Assembly: GCA_025331565.1 (NCBI GenBank)
Contig: JAFREQ010000024.1
Location: forward strand, 1,836,001 to 1,900,000
Direction: 5' to 3'
DNA: 64,000 nt
Origin: Holacanthus passer
Lineage: Eukaryota > Chordata > Actinopteri > Pomacanthidae
The notes below the pieces were generated by a model that had not been told where the DNA came from, did no database searches, and saw only the letters and a list, made by a program, of their open reading frames with translations. The first letter of the stretch is position 1. Each line of letters starts with the position of its first letter. Both the position numbers and the translations under genes were made by a program. Of this stretch, positions 26,099-40,538 are shown piece by piece.

Positions 26099-29000
26099 GG
26101 TTGAGGTGGACTGTGGTGACCTCTGTGAGAGAGTCATACTCTTGACGACTCTGGACAGGTGTGTGAGTTTGTAAGTTACTTTTTGACTTGAAAATGTTTG
26201 TTCATTATGAAACAGTGCAGCAGGCGAGTGTGTGGAGGAGTCGAGTCCCCGAAACACGTCAGTCTGCAGGAATCACTTTCATACTGGACAATTCTCAATT
26301 ACACGATTTACACGGCCGCTCTTTTCAACATGTATGTTCTGTAAAATTTTATAAAACAGCAGAACTTGGGAATTTAGAAGAATAAAAAATCAACTTCGAA
26401 GGCACCAAAACACTGAGCACGCTCAGCAGGTTGGAGGTTTCCAACCAAAAGATGATCCACTCGCAGGCTGCTGCTCTGACCTCACAGCCTGTGTCCATAT
26501 GGGTCACGGGTCTATACCGCTCAGACCGCTCATGTCAAGCCAATCAATGTCAGCCGGCCCCACGTCATTGCATACATCGTGTCAGTGGATGGATTTGATT
26601 GGCACAGGTGCTGCAGCAACTGTCCAATCAATCATTACGCTGCTGAAGTACGACATGATGGCGCCTCCAAACGCAATTATTCCTCCGGCGTTGCCAAAAG
26701 AAAAATGAAGACCGAGAGCAAAAGTCCCAATTCAAGTGTTTGCTGAATTTACCAGAAAAAACAAAGAATTTGTCAAACAGTATTTCAAAAAGTTGGTAAA
26801 TTTTCACTAAACTCAGCAACTCACAAAAGTCTGTTGACTTTTTACTGGAGACAAAGCTCAGACCACCTACATCACCCGCAGTCGCCCGTTCTGACCACAA
26901 ACAACAGGTGAGGGCTTGTTGTAACCGCTGGAAGCGTGTGAACCTGGACTGACGCCGACGCCGGCTTTGACAGCGTGACCGCCAGCGGCCGGCGGTATGT
27001 GAGGAATCCACTCCATCACCCGCCGGCCGACAGACGACCCCCGAGCGACCCCAGCGACAGGTGAACGCAGAGCAAACCTTCCTCCCGCCAGCGGTTCCCA
27101 GAACGTTTCACCGCGTCACGCTTCACTAATGTGCTAAACGGCCATTTTACTGTTGTAGAGGAGAGAAGTGTTATAGATACAACTGTCTGCCATAAATCTG
27201 CCATATCTCCTAATAACAAGTACTGAACTGACCTGAAATGCACAAGGAACAATGTAGTTGTACAAATATAATTTAATTATATTTAGAAATATTTTAGTGT
27301 CTGAATTCTCTGCATGTAGCTACATTTAAACACAAAGACTGTGAGAAGAACATTAGTAGTTTTAGATTAAATGAGGATATGATGATGAGGAGTAACTGTT
27401 CAAAGTCAAATACAGTGAAACAGCCTTGTTCCTTTCAGAGTTCTGTGATTTAGTTCAGACTATTACTCTGTTTTTTTAGGTGAATCGGTCGAATTTGACC
27501 GAAACGTTTACGGCCGCTCTCGCAGTAAATCAGAGGAGCGTTGCTGTTTTGAGGCGTCACGCATGTGAAGTGCAAATGATGCAGTTAGTCATGGGCTGTG
27601 AAGTGTGAGCGTCAGACGGATCAGACAGTGAAGGTGAAACAGAGACAGTGGACAGACAGACACACAGAGTTGGTGGACGTGAACAAGTTGAAGGTCGAAC
27701 AACAACTTTGGTGACATGATGTAAACCCTGTAAACAGGTTGTAAGCCGGCGATTGGCCGCTGAGCCTGTCACTCACCGAGGGGCAGCTGGTGATTGGTAC
27801 GCACTGTTTGGGCCGACACTCGATGCTTCCTTTAACGCAGGCGCAGAGAGTGCAGTTCACCGAGGACCACATGTCTCCTTCCTGCAGGGCAGAAGAAACA
27901 AACCGGGATCAGGACACAACCGTCCGGGCATCATCCATCTGTCCATCAACTGTTCATCCTTCACTTCATCCGTCGTCCATGGATCACACATTGATCCCTC
28001 CCTCCCTCCAGCATCCACTCTGCTCTCTCACCCTGTAGATCTTGTTCCGGACTCTGCAGTACTTCACCTCCTCCACCTTCACGTAGGACAGACACTCCTC
28101 GCAGCACTGGTCTCCGCTGCAGCTCCCGGGCCGAGAGCATCGCTTCTTACACACCACCGTGGAATCCTGGGAAGAAGAAGGAGGGCCCAGCGGGGAGGAG
28201 GGGGGCAAGCAACAAACAAACAAACTTACTAACACAATCTGATGAAGTGATTTCAACAGCAGTTTTTGTCTATAACGAGGTTGTAGAATACATTTTAGAT
28301 ATAATAGACAAAAACACAGGTTCTTTATTAATGATGATGATGATGATGATGATGACGGTGGAGGAGGGGGTCGATACCTTGCAGGTGCAGGTGGTGCAGT
28401 TGTCGTGGACGAAGCAGGTGCCGTTCTCATAAACTTCACTGTGGAACAGGCAGCTTCCTAAAGACAGATCGAACACCTTCCTCTGACCTGGAGGAGAAAC
28501 AGGACAGAGACAAAGATAAGAAACAGAAAAACTCACTGCAGCGACTCATTTGACTGAACGTCCTTCTACATTTCCAACACCTGTGGAGGTTTGACATCAA
28601 CCTCCACACAGGCGGTCGCTGGTCTTTACCGAGACATCTGGGACAGCACTGTCCAGGTGGGGTGTGGCTGAGGTGGGCGGGGCAGGAAAGGACAGGACAC
28701 ACCTCCCTCATGCAGAGAGTCCGTCCTCCCTGAAACGACAACAACTCACTGTTTAACGTGATGGTTCTTCATCCCTGGAGGAAACTCGTCGTTCATTTAC
28801 ATGCACATCACAGGCTGATGAAAGTCTAGTTTGATTGAGGTGTTTACATGATTCAACATTTCTTCATCAATGTCTTCATGAAAGCTGTTTGGTGATTTAC
28901 ATGAATAAATTAATTTATAAATTTAAAGCTCACTTTCTGATTTATATAAACGCTCCCGCAGCCAGTTCGTTGCATGATTTTTCTGGTTTATGTGAAACAT

Positions 29001-29516
29001 TAAGAACGACTAAATAAATGATTATATTTCAACTAAAACACCAGGATAAAAAATGAAATTAAAATTCAGTTTCAGAAACAATCATTTCGTTAATGTGCAT
29101 GGACTAAAAATAAAATTGTGTAGTCGTATTCCTTCTTTATGTAAATAAGATGTTTGTTGAAATGTTGGCAGAGACATGAGGAAACGTCAGTGCATAAGTA
29201 AGTGTAGGCTCAATATTCCTGTATGAGCAAGACGAACTGCTCCACCTCTGTATGTGTGTGTATGTGTTAACAAGCCTGCAGGTGCAAGCACATTAATGCT
29301 GTAATGTGTTTATGGACGTACCTGCAGGGTTTGTTTGTGTAATGGGGAAGGAGGGAGGGGGGGGGACACAGAGGCAGGAATATGGGAGGAAAGGTGGGAA
29401 AAAATCAGGTAGAGGATGTTGTTCCAACCAAACGTTTGCGAGTCCCACGAGACGCCAAAACTAACTCATGTCGACGACAGAGGCTCCGCACAGACACAGG
29501 TCGGACTGTAAACACA

Positions 29517-29562
<46 letters not shown>

Positions 29563-32516
29563 CACAGTGCAGGTGCACTTGATGCAGGGTTTGCCCTCTG
29601 GACTGAACTCCTCCTTCTCTTTGTACAGGCGACCTTCAAAGATACAACCTGCAGGAGAAGTTACAACATTTTAATCACTTCCTGTTCGTATCCACCATTA
29701 AAGACATTAAAAGCTGTGTTTGATTTTAGGAATCTGAATCTGTGTTTGGTAATCGGAGGTGTGAACTCACTGGGGCAGGTGGGGCAGCACTTCTTTGGGT
29801 GGATCTTTGGGTTCTTGCAGTGGACGACACACTGCACCTCGGCCTCAGTGACGACACCTTCCTGTCACAGCAAAATCACTTCTTCACTTTCTACACTTTG
29901 AACACTTTTCATTAGACTTTTCACCTCCATCTCTTTTCATCTTATCTTATTTTAAAATTCTTACTTCCTCACTTCCATTTTTCCTGCTGTTCATCCGGCT
30001 CCTCACTGTATTTTAATGTCACTGAGCTGAACTCTTTCCTTCTGTTCCTCCTTCCCTCCTTGCTGCAATCAACCTTTTCTTTCACAATCATCCCTCTTTT
30101 CATTTCCCCCTCAACCCTCTCTTCCTACCATTTCTTTTCTTCTGTTATTTGTTCTCTTCTATCCCTCATTTATCCTTCTGATTTTCCTTTTCCCCTTTTC
30201 TACTTTCCGATTTCATTTATTTCCTTCCATTCCTCCTTTTCATTCCATATCTGCTTCATTTGCTTCCTTGCATCTCTTTGTTTCTTAGTTCCCTATCTCT
30301 TTCCTTCCTTCCTTCCTTCCTTCCTTCCTCCCCCCATACCTTTGTTCTCCTCTTCCACTCCTCCCTCCTCCTGAATCCTCTAACAACAATATGTTTGTGT
30401 TGTTTCAGTTCTGAGGTCAGAGGCTTCCACATGACGTCCGAGCTGAAACAACAGTCTGTTCGCTTCACTTCTCAACTGCTGACACAGACGAGAAGTGAGC
30501 ACACACACACACACACACACATACACACACACACACACCTGACAGCGCCTGGTTATGCAGGGTTTGGTGGAGCTGGTCCAGGACACCGAGCTGTTGTAAG
30601 ATCGTCCGTCCAACATGCAACCTGAGAGAAGAAGAGAGAGAAGAAAAACAGTCAGAATCCAAAAGATTCAACAAAACCAAACATTCATTCATCAAAACAA
30701 CTTTGTCCTTTCAAAACTGAGACCAAGTTCTTTCAATGCTAAGACCTGATCATTAAACAGTGAATGTGTGCAGCTTTGCAGGGATTGTTCCAGGATCGTT
30801 CCAGGATCGCTCCAGGATCGTTCCAGGATTGTTCCAGGATCGTTCCAGGATCGCTCCAGGATCGTTCCAGGATTGTTCCAGGATCGTTCCAGGATCGCTC
30901 CAGGTCAAAGCTGGAGATGTGGAGAGTTATGCTCCCAAGTATCAAATAAATGAGAGTTGGGATGTAACTCCACACCCACTGACCCGTCCACTCAGCACTA
31001 AACGAACAGCCTATTCATTTCATCCCATTTACAGTAAGTGGGCTCAGATCAATGTTTAACTCTCCGTACGATGAAACCTGATCACAGCCATTGATCTGCT
31101 TTCCTCAGTGTGAAACAAACCTCTGACACTGGATCAGTGCAGAGGATGGAGAAAAGATCAGATTGGATGGTGAAAGATTCCTCAGAGACTCATTTCCTGT
31201 TCAGACACTCAGTCCTCACTAACACAGATTGATATGACAACACGTCATCTTTCTTCTTTATTTTCTATTTTAACTGCACTTCAAACCAACTCTTACAAAG
31301 TTGGTTCATTAAAGCAGTTTTACAGTGAATTGTTCCCAATAAACGGATCCCGTCTGGCTCAGAGTCTCTTTAACTGTGTGCATGATTTCATACAAGTGAG
31401 AAAACAGTGATATGACTTGTAGGAGCCGGGGTGTGTTCCAAACCAAAGACACAGAGGGGTCCTAAATTTGGTCACAAGTTAACCGCAGGACAGAAAACTA
31501 ACACGGCGTCTGTGGCGACGAGGGGCTTTCCGTGTCCGGGCTGAGCTCGTTCCATCTCTTAACGAAGTGCTGCATCGTAAAAACGCCGAACCGCAAACAA
31601 AAGGACCGCGCCCCTGCTGACAGCTGGGAGGTGTGTGTGTGTGTCAGTGTGTGCATGTGTGTGTGTTCTTATGTTCATATAGAACCACATAGATTCATAA
31701 CAGGGACTGTTTAGTGGCTCCTGATGTTTGAATCTACTGAGAGATTAAGCCAATATGGACGTGACAGAAGACGTCAACTTGAATCAGGAAAACACACAAC
31801 AGAGAAAACTCAAAATATCACTTCATAAAACAACAGTCTAAAGTCTAAAAAACTATTGTTTCATTAAGAAGATACTAAAAGACCATGAATATGATCAGGA
31901 TTATCTTTTGTCAAAGTCACATTATCATTAGTGGATTTCATGAGTCAAACCAGGAAGAGAAGGAAAAATACACTAAAACTGTGGAGCGTGTGTTCACAGA
32001 TCCTCAGGCAGAAGGAAAAGTCGGAGTGATTTGTAATGAAAGAGCTGAAGTTTGCACTAATAAGATAAGATAAACCTTAATTTGTCCCAGTGGTGAAATT
32101 CACAAAATAAATCCTATAATTTACATAAATGCAACCTTGTTGTTTTTACAGTGTAAAGTTAGGTTTTAATTTCAGGGTTAAGATTAGGACCAGGATTAGG
32201 ATGAGACACCGCTGAGCGCTCGACAGACTTTCAACATCTCACATCAACAGTGTAACGTTGAGGCTTGGTTTTTGCACAGAGCCTCAGTTTAGTTTGAGAC
32301 CAGTTTGATTAGGATCTTAAGGTTGTTGATGGTGAGTCAAGTTTGGGATTTAGGCCTCTGGTGAATAAACAGCTGTATCAACCTGTACGAGAGTCTGTGT
32401 GAGGAGAAGATGAAGATCTGAGGGATGAAGAGTTTAATGAAGAGTTTCTGGCTCATAAAAGTAACTGTATTTCTGTGGCCTGTAAACCCAACAGTGAACC
32501 CACACACACACACAGC

Positions 32517-32560
<44 letters not shown>

Positions 32561-32662
32561 AATGGGGCGAAGGCCTGTACGTGAGGTAAAAAATATATCT
32601 TCACTCCCACAGGTCATATTTAGTCTTGGCTGTTTCGGTACTGTACATAAAGTGGTTCCTGA

Positions 32663-32706
<44 letters not shown>

Positions 32707-35700
32707 TGGAAAGGCTCTGGTTAGCATCTATGTTTTTGTACTGGTGTGTTATTAGTGCAGCTGCAGGTGCTGTGGTTTCATCATCATCATCAACATCATG
32801 ATGGACAGAAACACACTCAGTGTCAAAGTGCTCATTTCTTGCCTGAGTTCAATGTGAAGAATCAGAGGGAAGTGAAAATAATAAGAATTAAAAATATTAG
32901 GACTCATATGTCTTTGCCACAGTCGTCCTGTCCCGGCTCCGTCCACCGGTCTGTCTTACCTTTACACCTCTCGCAGCAGGCTCCAGTCTGTTTCACCACC
33001 AGAGCACAGTCCTCAGAGACCAGCGGACATTTCTCCTGTTTACAGTCAGCCTTCCCGTCCTGCAGCCGAGACAGGGAGGAGGACAGAGGACATGAGGAGA
33101 CAGTCAACTGCTGAGTGTCATATTTTCCAGTGCACTTTATGTCATTGTTACAACACAAAAGGAAGTTTAAAAGGAAGTTAAAGCTGGACGTTGAAAATTT
33201 AATCCATTTCTTTCTTTCTAACTAAGAAAAAAAAAAGAGTGTATTTGGTATTTTAGCCACAGTGGAGGAAGTTAAAGACACAAAGAAATGAATCTTTACG
33301 TCATTAAAGCCCCAGAAAACTTGGAACTTTCTCTATAACTCTATATAAAATATTCATGACTAATTAAGCAGCAATCAAAGCTGAAGCTGGAAAAAAGGCA
33401 CCATCTATTATTATAATACTCAAAAAGATGAAGCTAGATGAAGTCAGATCATCAATCATCATCCATCTCTGCACATGTGATTAACTGCACAACAATTAGT
33501 GTCAGTTCATCTAATATTTCTCCACACTGTCGTCCACTGATCCAATGTCAGCACCTGAACACACCGCCTCCAACGTCAGCACCTGAACACACCGCCTCCA
33601 ACCTCAGCCTGAACACACCGCCTCCAACGTCAGCACCTGAACACACCGCCTCCAACCTCAGCACCTGAACACACCGCCTCCAACCTCAGCACCCGAACAC
33701 ACCGCCTCCAACCTCAGCACCTGAACACACCGCCTCCAACCTCAGCACCCGAACACACCGCCTCCAACGTCACCTGAACACACCGCCTCCAACCTCAGCA
33801 CCTGAACACACCGCCTCCAACCTCAGCACCTGAACACACCGCCTCCAACCTCAGCACCTGAACACACCGCCTCCAACGTCACCTGAACACACCGCCTCCA
33901 ACCTCAGCACCTGAACACACCGCCTCCAACGTCACCTGAACACACCGCCTCCAACCTCAGCACCTGAACACACCGCCTCCAACCTCAGCACCCGAACACA
34001 CCGCCTCCAACGTCACCTGAACACACCGCCTCCAACCTCAGCACCTGAACACACCGCCTCCAACCTCAGCACCTGAACACACCGCCTCCAACCTCAGCAC
34101 CCGAACACACCGCCTCCAACGTCACCTGAACACACCGCCTCCAACCTCAGCACCTGAACACACCGCCTCCAACCTCAGCACCCGAACACACCGCCTCCAA
34201 CGTCACCTGAACACACCGCCTCCAACCTCAGCACCTGAACACACCGCCTCCAACGTCACCTGAACACACCGCCTCCAACCTCAGCACCTGAACACACCGC
34301 CTCCAACCTCAGCACCTGAACACACCGCCTCCAACGTCAGCACCCGAACACACCGCCTCCAACCTCAGCACCTGAACACACCGCCTCCAGCGTCAGCACC
34401 TGAACACACCGCCTCCAACCTCAGCACCTGAACACACCGCCTCCAACGTCAGCACCCGAACACACCGCCTCCAGCGTCAGCACCTGAACACACCGCTTTC
34501 AACCTCAGCACCTGAACACACCGCCTCCAACGTCAGCACCTGAACACACCGCCTCCAGCGTCAGCACCTGAACACACCGCCTCCAGCGTCAGCACCTGAA
34601 CACACCGCTTTCAACCTCAGCACCTGAACACACCGCTTTCAACCTCAGCACCTGAACACACCGCCTCCAACGTCAGCACCCGAACACACCACCTCCAACG
34701 TCACCTGAACACACCGCTTTCAACCTCAGCACCTGAACACACCGCCTCCAACGTCAGCACCCGAACACACCGCCTCCAACGTCACCTGAACACACCGCCT
34801 CCAACCTCAGCACCTGAACACACCGCCTCCAACCTCAGCACCTGAACACACCGCTTTCAACCTCAGCACCTGAACACACCGCCTCCAACGTCAGCACCTG
34901 AACACACCGCCTCCAACGTCAGCACCTGAACACACCGCCTCCAGCGTCAGCACCTGAACACACCGCCTCCAACGTCAGCCCCTGAACACACCGCCTCTGT
35001 TCTCTGCTGTCAGATTTCATCACAGGTCTGAAGTTTGCAGCTTGAGTTTCTCAGTGAAAAGTGACCCAATCTTCACAGTTTAGCTGTGAATTTTCACACC
35101 GACTCAACAATCCTCCTGTCGCCTTCACAAACCTGCACACTGCGTCCGTCATCACCACTAACTGCTCCGTGGGACTGGACCGAATCTGCGCTCGTTTAAT
35201 CCGCTCCACTTTCACACCCAGCTTTTATTGCTGATTTTATCCACACGCTGTGTGTGTGTGTGTTTTATTTTACACACTGTGAGGGTTTATAAAGTGGAGG
35301 CTGGCGGGTCTCACGGCCCTGTGGCACTGCGGCAGGCGGCACTAACGAGGACGGATCAAAGCAGAGCGAAAATAAGTCGGAGTGGTTTAATATAGCAGCA
35401 GCTCCAACGAAACCCCAACCACACTGAGGACAGATGAAGTCATGACAGAGCAGGAGGGAGGAGAGGGACGGACACGAAGAAGTCAAATGAGCAGGAGGGA
35501 AAAGAAATTAGATAAAGGACAAAATATTGCTCTGCACTTTCAGATTCATCCAGAAATGTTCATGTGAACAGGCGGCAGAGTCACAGAGCAGAATCAGGCA
35601 CCGTGACTTTCAGGCTACAGATCATTTTAGGTCCAGCAACATGTGAAGCTCCCATCTCAGTCAGAACGGGATTTGTCCAACCTCATTAGATGTTGGTTCC

Positions 35701-37026
35701 CTTCTACACTTGTGGGATTAACCACCGGATCATCCGACCACAGAAACGTCCGTCTCACTCTGTTTATAAAGAAAAGAGTCAGAGTCCGGTCGAATGAACG
35801 ACAGAACAGGAAGAAGCTGCAAAATGAAACACGCGCATTCGATCTGTGAGCAACAGGAGCCGCAAAGAATCTCAGTCAAAATCATCCTTTAAACACACAC
35901 ACACACACACACGTCTTTGTGCCTCATGCCGACGTGTTTCTAAATGATTTTCCTTTTAATTTAGAATTTTACAGTTTTAATTGAGAGCTGTCTTTCTACA
36001 ATTTCATTTAGAATTGTAGAAGCAGGTTTGATTCCTGGACTGGAAACAGTTCTGGAGGTAGAACTTTGTGATGATCCATGAACACACAACAACATTTTAA
36101 CAGCATGATTCTGACCAGTAGTAACGACTCAGTTCCACCGCAGCACGTCTGCTTTCACCGATAACAGCAAATTCAAAGAAACGGCCTCTGTGTTGCTTCT
36201 CACATTAAAACTGAAAAATGATCCATTTCAAGCTGTTATCAGACTAATTTCCTGGAGAAACGCTGATCTGCAGCTCCTGGTTTTGTAGCTTCTGGAGTTT
36301 AAAGGATCATACCAATGTTTTATAAAGTTTCAGTTCTTTCACATTCATTCTTTACACTTTCAGGTTTTAGGTTGCATTTATCCAGCTGCTCCGGGTCGTC
36401 ACCGGGTTCCATTCAGTTCTGCAGAGAATATTCAATCCAGCAAACTCGCTTCAGTTGTGTCGTCCAACAGAGAAAACATCAAGTCTGCATTAGTGGGTCT
36501 TTAAGTTTCATGATTGATTTGTGAAGTCTTGCATTTCCTCATAATGAAAATGTCAATTCTAAATCAAAGCAGATCTGATTTCCATAATGTTTGATGACAC
36601 GACGTCTACTGACAGACTTTCATAACTCACAGAAATGACTGTAAAGCAACTGTCCCGTCTGGTACAGAAGAAGAAATGACAGTGAAATCTCTCACAGAAG
36701 CAGCATTGTCTCTAAAACGCTCGTCCGTCATGTAAAGGACATGTGATTTGGATTAAATGGGCTAAAACATGAAAAAACACTGGAACGATCCTTTAGAGAA
36801 GCGTGGAGGACGATTTGGTCGTCAAGGTCATGTCCTTCTCTCTCTCTCTGTCTCCTGTTATCCATTAGCACAAAGTGGTGTTAGTACATGTGACCTCCCA
36901 CTCTCTCTCTTCTTGTCTCAGGGTCAAAGGTCACAACGGGTCACCACGCCTTATAAACACTCGACATACCACCGCGGCACCACGGCTGGTCGACTGGACG
37001 GCTGTCTGTCACTGAGGGTGACGACC

Positions 37027-37066
<40 letters not shown>

Positions 37067-40000
37067 GTGAGTGTGTCAGAGAAAGAGAAAGTGTTTGTGT
37101 GTCTGTGTGCGGAGATACAACGACTTCAACTGAATTACACTGAATAGGTTTGTGTGTTTGACCAGTTGAGATGTCATAACTCCAGATTCAGTGTGTTTCA
37201 GTTATTCATTTGAACTCAACCATAAAAATAAAAGCAGCAGGACACATGAAGTTCATGACTTCAGTGAAGTAAAAGCTGAGCCGCGGTCGTCAGACGTGAT
37301 CAGATTGTGTCCACAACATTTTAAATTCATTCATTTCTAACTTAATTACTGAAGGTCAAGGTCAAACACTGATTTTACCATCGACCAACGTCATGAGCTT
37401 TAACACCTTAATGTCATATATGCTCCACATTAAACATTTTCTTTGTGAGAAATCCTTTGAAACATCAAACACAAATGAGTAAAGTGCAGATAATAAAAGT
37501 CGTCATGTGACGGCACTTTACTCTCAGTTTAAATAATGAATCTTTTCTGGGACCATAAACCTCCAGAAAATGTTTCCAGAAGCTGAAAAGAAGAGCTTTA
37601 AATCTTTCTATGTTAAAAAACCAACAACACATAGATCTGAGGTTAAACACCAACATGGACACGTGTTCCTTTCTGTGGTGACGAGAACTGATGGCTTTTA
37701 TGTTACGACAATAAAATAAGAAGAATTAAAAAGTAAAGTCAGCTCAGATTCCAACAGGAGACACAAAATGTACAGCTCATCAGAAGGTTGGAGAAAAAGT
37801 GCAAAAAGATCTGATGAACAAAAGATGTTGTGAAAATTAATTCAGTTCTTTAACATTTTATCATTAAAGGATCTTTTCTTCTTCTTTAACGGATAAAAAA
37901 GTCCTCGTTTGTGTGACAACTGGGCTGTTTGGCCACTAGGAGGCGACAGTCTTCACCATTTCTCATCAGTGCTTTTATTCTTCCTCACTCTTCCTCATCA
38001 TCACTCAGCTCAGCATCATCATCCTTCTTTTTCTCCCATCATCCATCACTTTCTCTTCCTCCGTCTGCAGCCGTTTCTCCTGTTTCTTCCTTTTAGCTTC
38101 ACTTGGCCTGAATACTGTCACTTTCCCCTGAACTCTTCTCTCTCACACTTTTTTTTCCATGTTTCTCTCCAGTTTAATCACTCTCTCCTCTCAAAATGAA
38201 ATCCTCTCTTTCTTCCTGCTCTCCTCTCCGTCATGGTGAAGGATAGAGAGATCAGTCTGTCAGCGCAGGAGAGGAGCGTCACCCCTCCTGATCCCCCAAA
38301 CCTTAAGCCCCTCTGCTGCCGTGACCTTTCACCTTTCACCCTTCCTCCAAAACAAACAGGTCACGACCCCCCGACAGCGAGCAGGAGCCGCTGCAGCTTA
38401 GGGACGAGACGGGAACCGGTTTCCCAAAAACTGCTTCACTGAGTTGTCTTTTCCATCAGACGAGAGCCGAACGTCAACATAAATCTTCCGGCCACAATAA
38501 TGTTTAAATGAGTTAATCACATTTCTGAGTTCATTCACTGAGGCTTCTTGTTGTAAGTGTTGAAGTGAGAACGAGGCAGGAGTTCGACTCTGTTTGCTCC
38601 TCTTTGTTCTCTCACATGACCCTGTCCTGCCCTTCAGCTCCCTCTCTGACCACTCAATCTTTTCATCTCTTGTTTCTTCCTCGCTTCGTCTTCCTCACTT
38701 CCTACTGCTCAGTTTTCAGACGACAGAAGAGAAAGAGACACAGACAGACTATTAAAACACTGGAAGACGAATAAAGTTTGAGTGAAATGTGATACAACAT
38801 TAAGTTTTACTGACTGATATTTTCCAAGTTATATCAGGTGGGACAGAATAAAGTAGAGTAGAGCTGGTGTTGGTTCGGTGTGCTATCAGGTGTGATCAGG
38901 TGCGATCAGGTAAACCTCGACCCTCCTGTATTGATCAGCTACTGTTTGAGTTGAGACACCGGCAGGAAACGACCTTTGACCTTCCTCCCAGATCGATCAC
39001 AGAGAGCGAGTGTAAAACTCCGCGCCCAGAACTTTGACGTGCAGTTCATCAGGAATGTTTGTTTGATCGATTAACGGGCTGCTGTGACCTTTGACCTCTG
39101 ACCTCCTCACTGATGGGTGCTGCTTGTGTTGGAAATCAAGGAATGGAGGCTTGTCCTGATGTTAAACTAAGGAAACATCCCAGCAGGATGAGAGCAGCAC
39201 ATTAAATGTCAACTACCTCATTAATTTGTTCTGTGAACTCATTTTTGATTTACTTTATATAATAAATCATCCGTCACATGTCAGATGCAGCAGAGTGATG
39301 CTCCACATTAAACTTTTCACTGGCAGATTTCTGCACCTATTCCTGGTTCTGTCTACAAAAACTAAGCCCGAGTCGATTTCAGCCAATCAATGCTTCACTT
39401 CTCTACAACATTTGAGAGAAATGATGGCCAGAATCATTTTGCATAAATGACTGTATCATAGTACAAATCCACAGAATCTCATCTTCCAGTTCTGATAGTT
39501 ATTTTTGTCAAAGTTATTCTCTATGTTTTGTGTTGATGCAGTGACTCCACAGACTGATTGTCCTTATTCAATGACAACATTTTCAAATGATTTCTTCCTA
39601 CAGGCAGCTCCAGTGTCTGTCAGTGACAGATTGTGCTTAATGCAAACAAAGTACAGTCGAGGAGTTATGGTTTCAGTTAGGCAGCTACAGCACCTGGTGG
39701 ACGTGGACGTGGTGGAGCAGAAGTTGCAGGTCTGTTGAGGGACGTGACCTCCAGCCTCCGTCCACCACCTCGACCTGCACGTCCTTACTCTGCGCCTCAC
39801 TGTTTAGCATGATTCCTGTAAGAACACACACTCAGCTTCATCTGCTGCTGCAAAGACTGTAAAAACAACCTTCCTGCTTCTCAGCCAAAAGTAACTCACA
39901 ATATCACAATATCATTTCAGCCTGATATTTGTCTCTTTTGAGACTTTAATTGCTGTTTGGAGGCAAACAGATGTTGAAGTTTCCAATCAGAACATGAACC

Positions 40001-40507
40001 TGCCGAGTCTCCTCTCACTCACTCACACTTTCCAGCCCACGTGTTAAAGAAGATCAAGAAGATTGAACTGTGTATGTTGCTGATTTACTTCCCTCTGGGG
40101 TCAAATGCTGGAGCAGTTTAAGAATGTTTAATATTTTTACTGTCACCTAATGCATCATGTCCTTTCACTGGATTACAGCTGATATTCACCTGACCTGACA
40201 CTGAAACTCCAGCTCTTATTCCCACACGATGCTCAGAGGGAAAAGACATTGACAGGTTCTTGGTGCCGCCGATCTGAGGGCGAGCGAGGGGAGGAAGAGC
40301 CGATGAGAGAGTGGAAAAAGACACGGAGATGAACAGACAGATAAGACGAAGATGATGAGGAGCGTGACGGAGATGGAGCGACTCCCTCAAAGATAACGGG
40401 CCGTCACGGGGAGCGGCCTGTCAGTCAGTCTGTCAGCCACGTCCACTCCTGCCGCATTACAGCGCCCGGCCTCACCCGACTCACACAATGGCTCTTCTGT
40501 CTGTATC

Positions 40508-40538
<31 letters not shown>

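Noticed and set aside
33545..34998. Possible CRISPR array
   Set aside because: The repeats are directly adjacent with no unique spacers, and the window is a vertebrate genome. It is a minisatellite.
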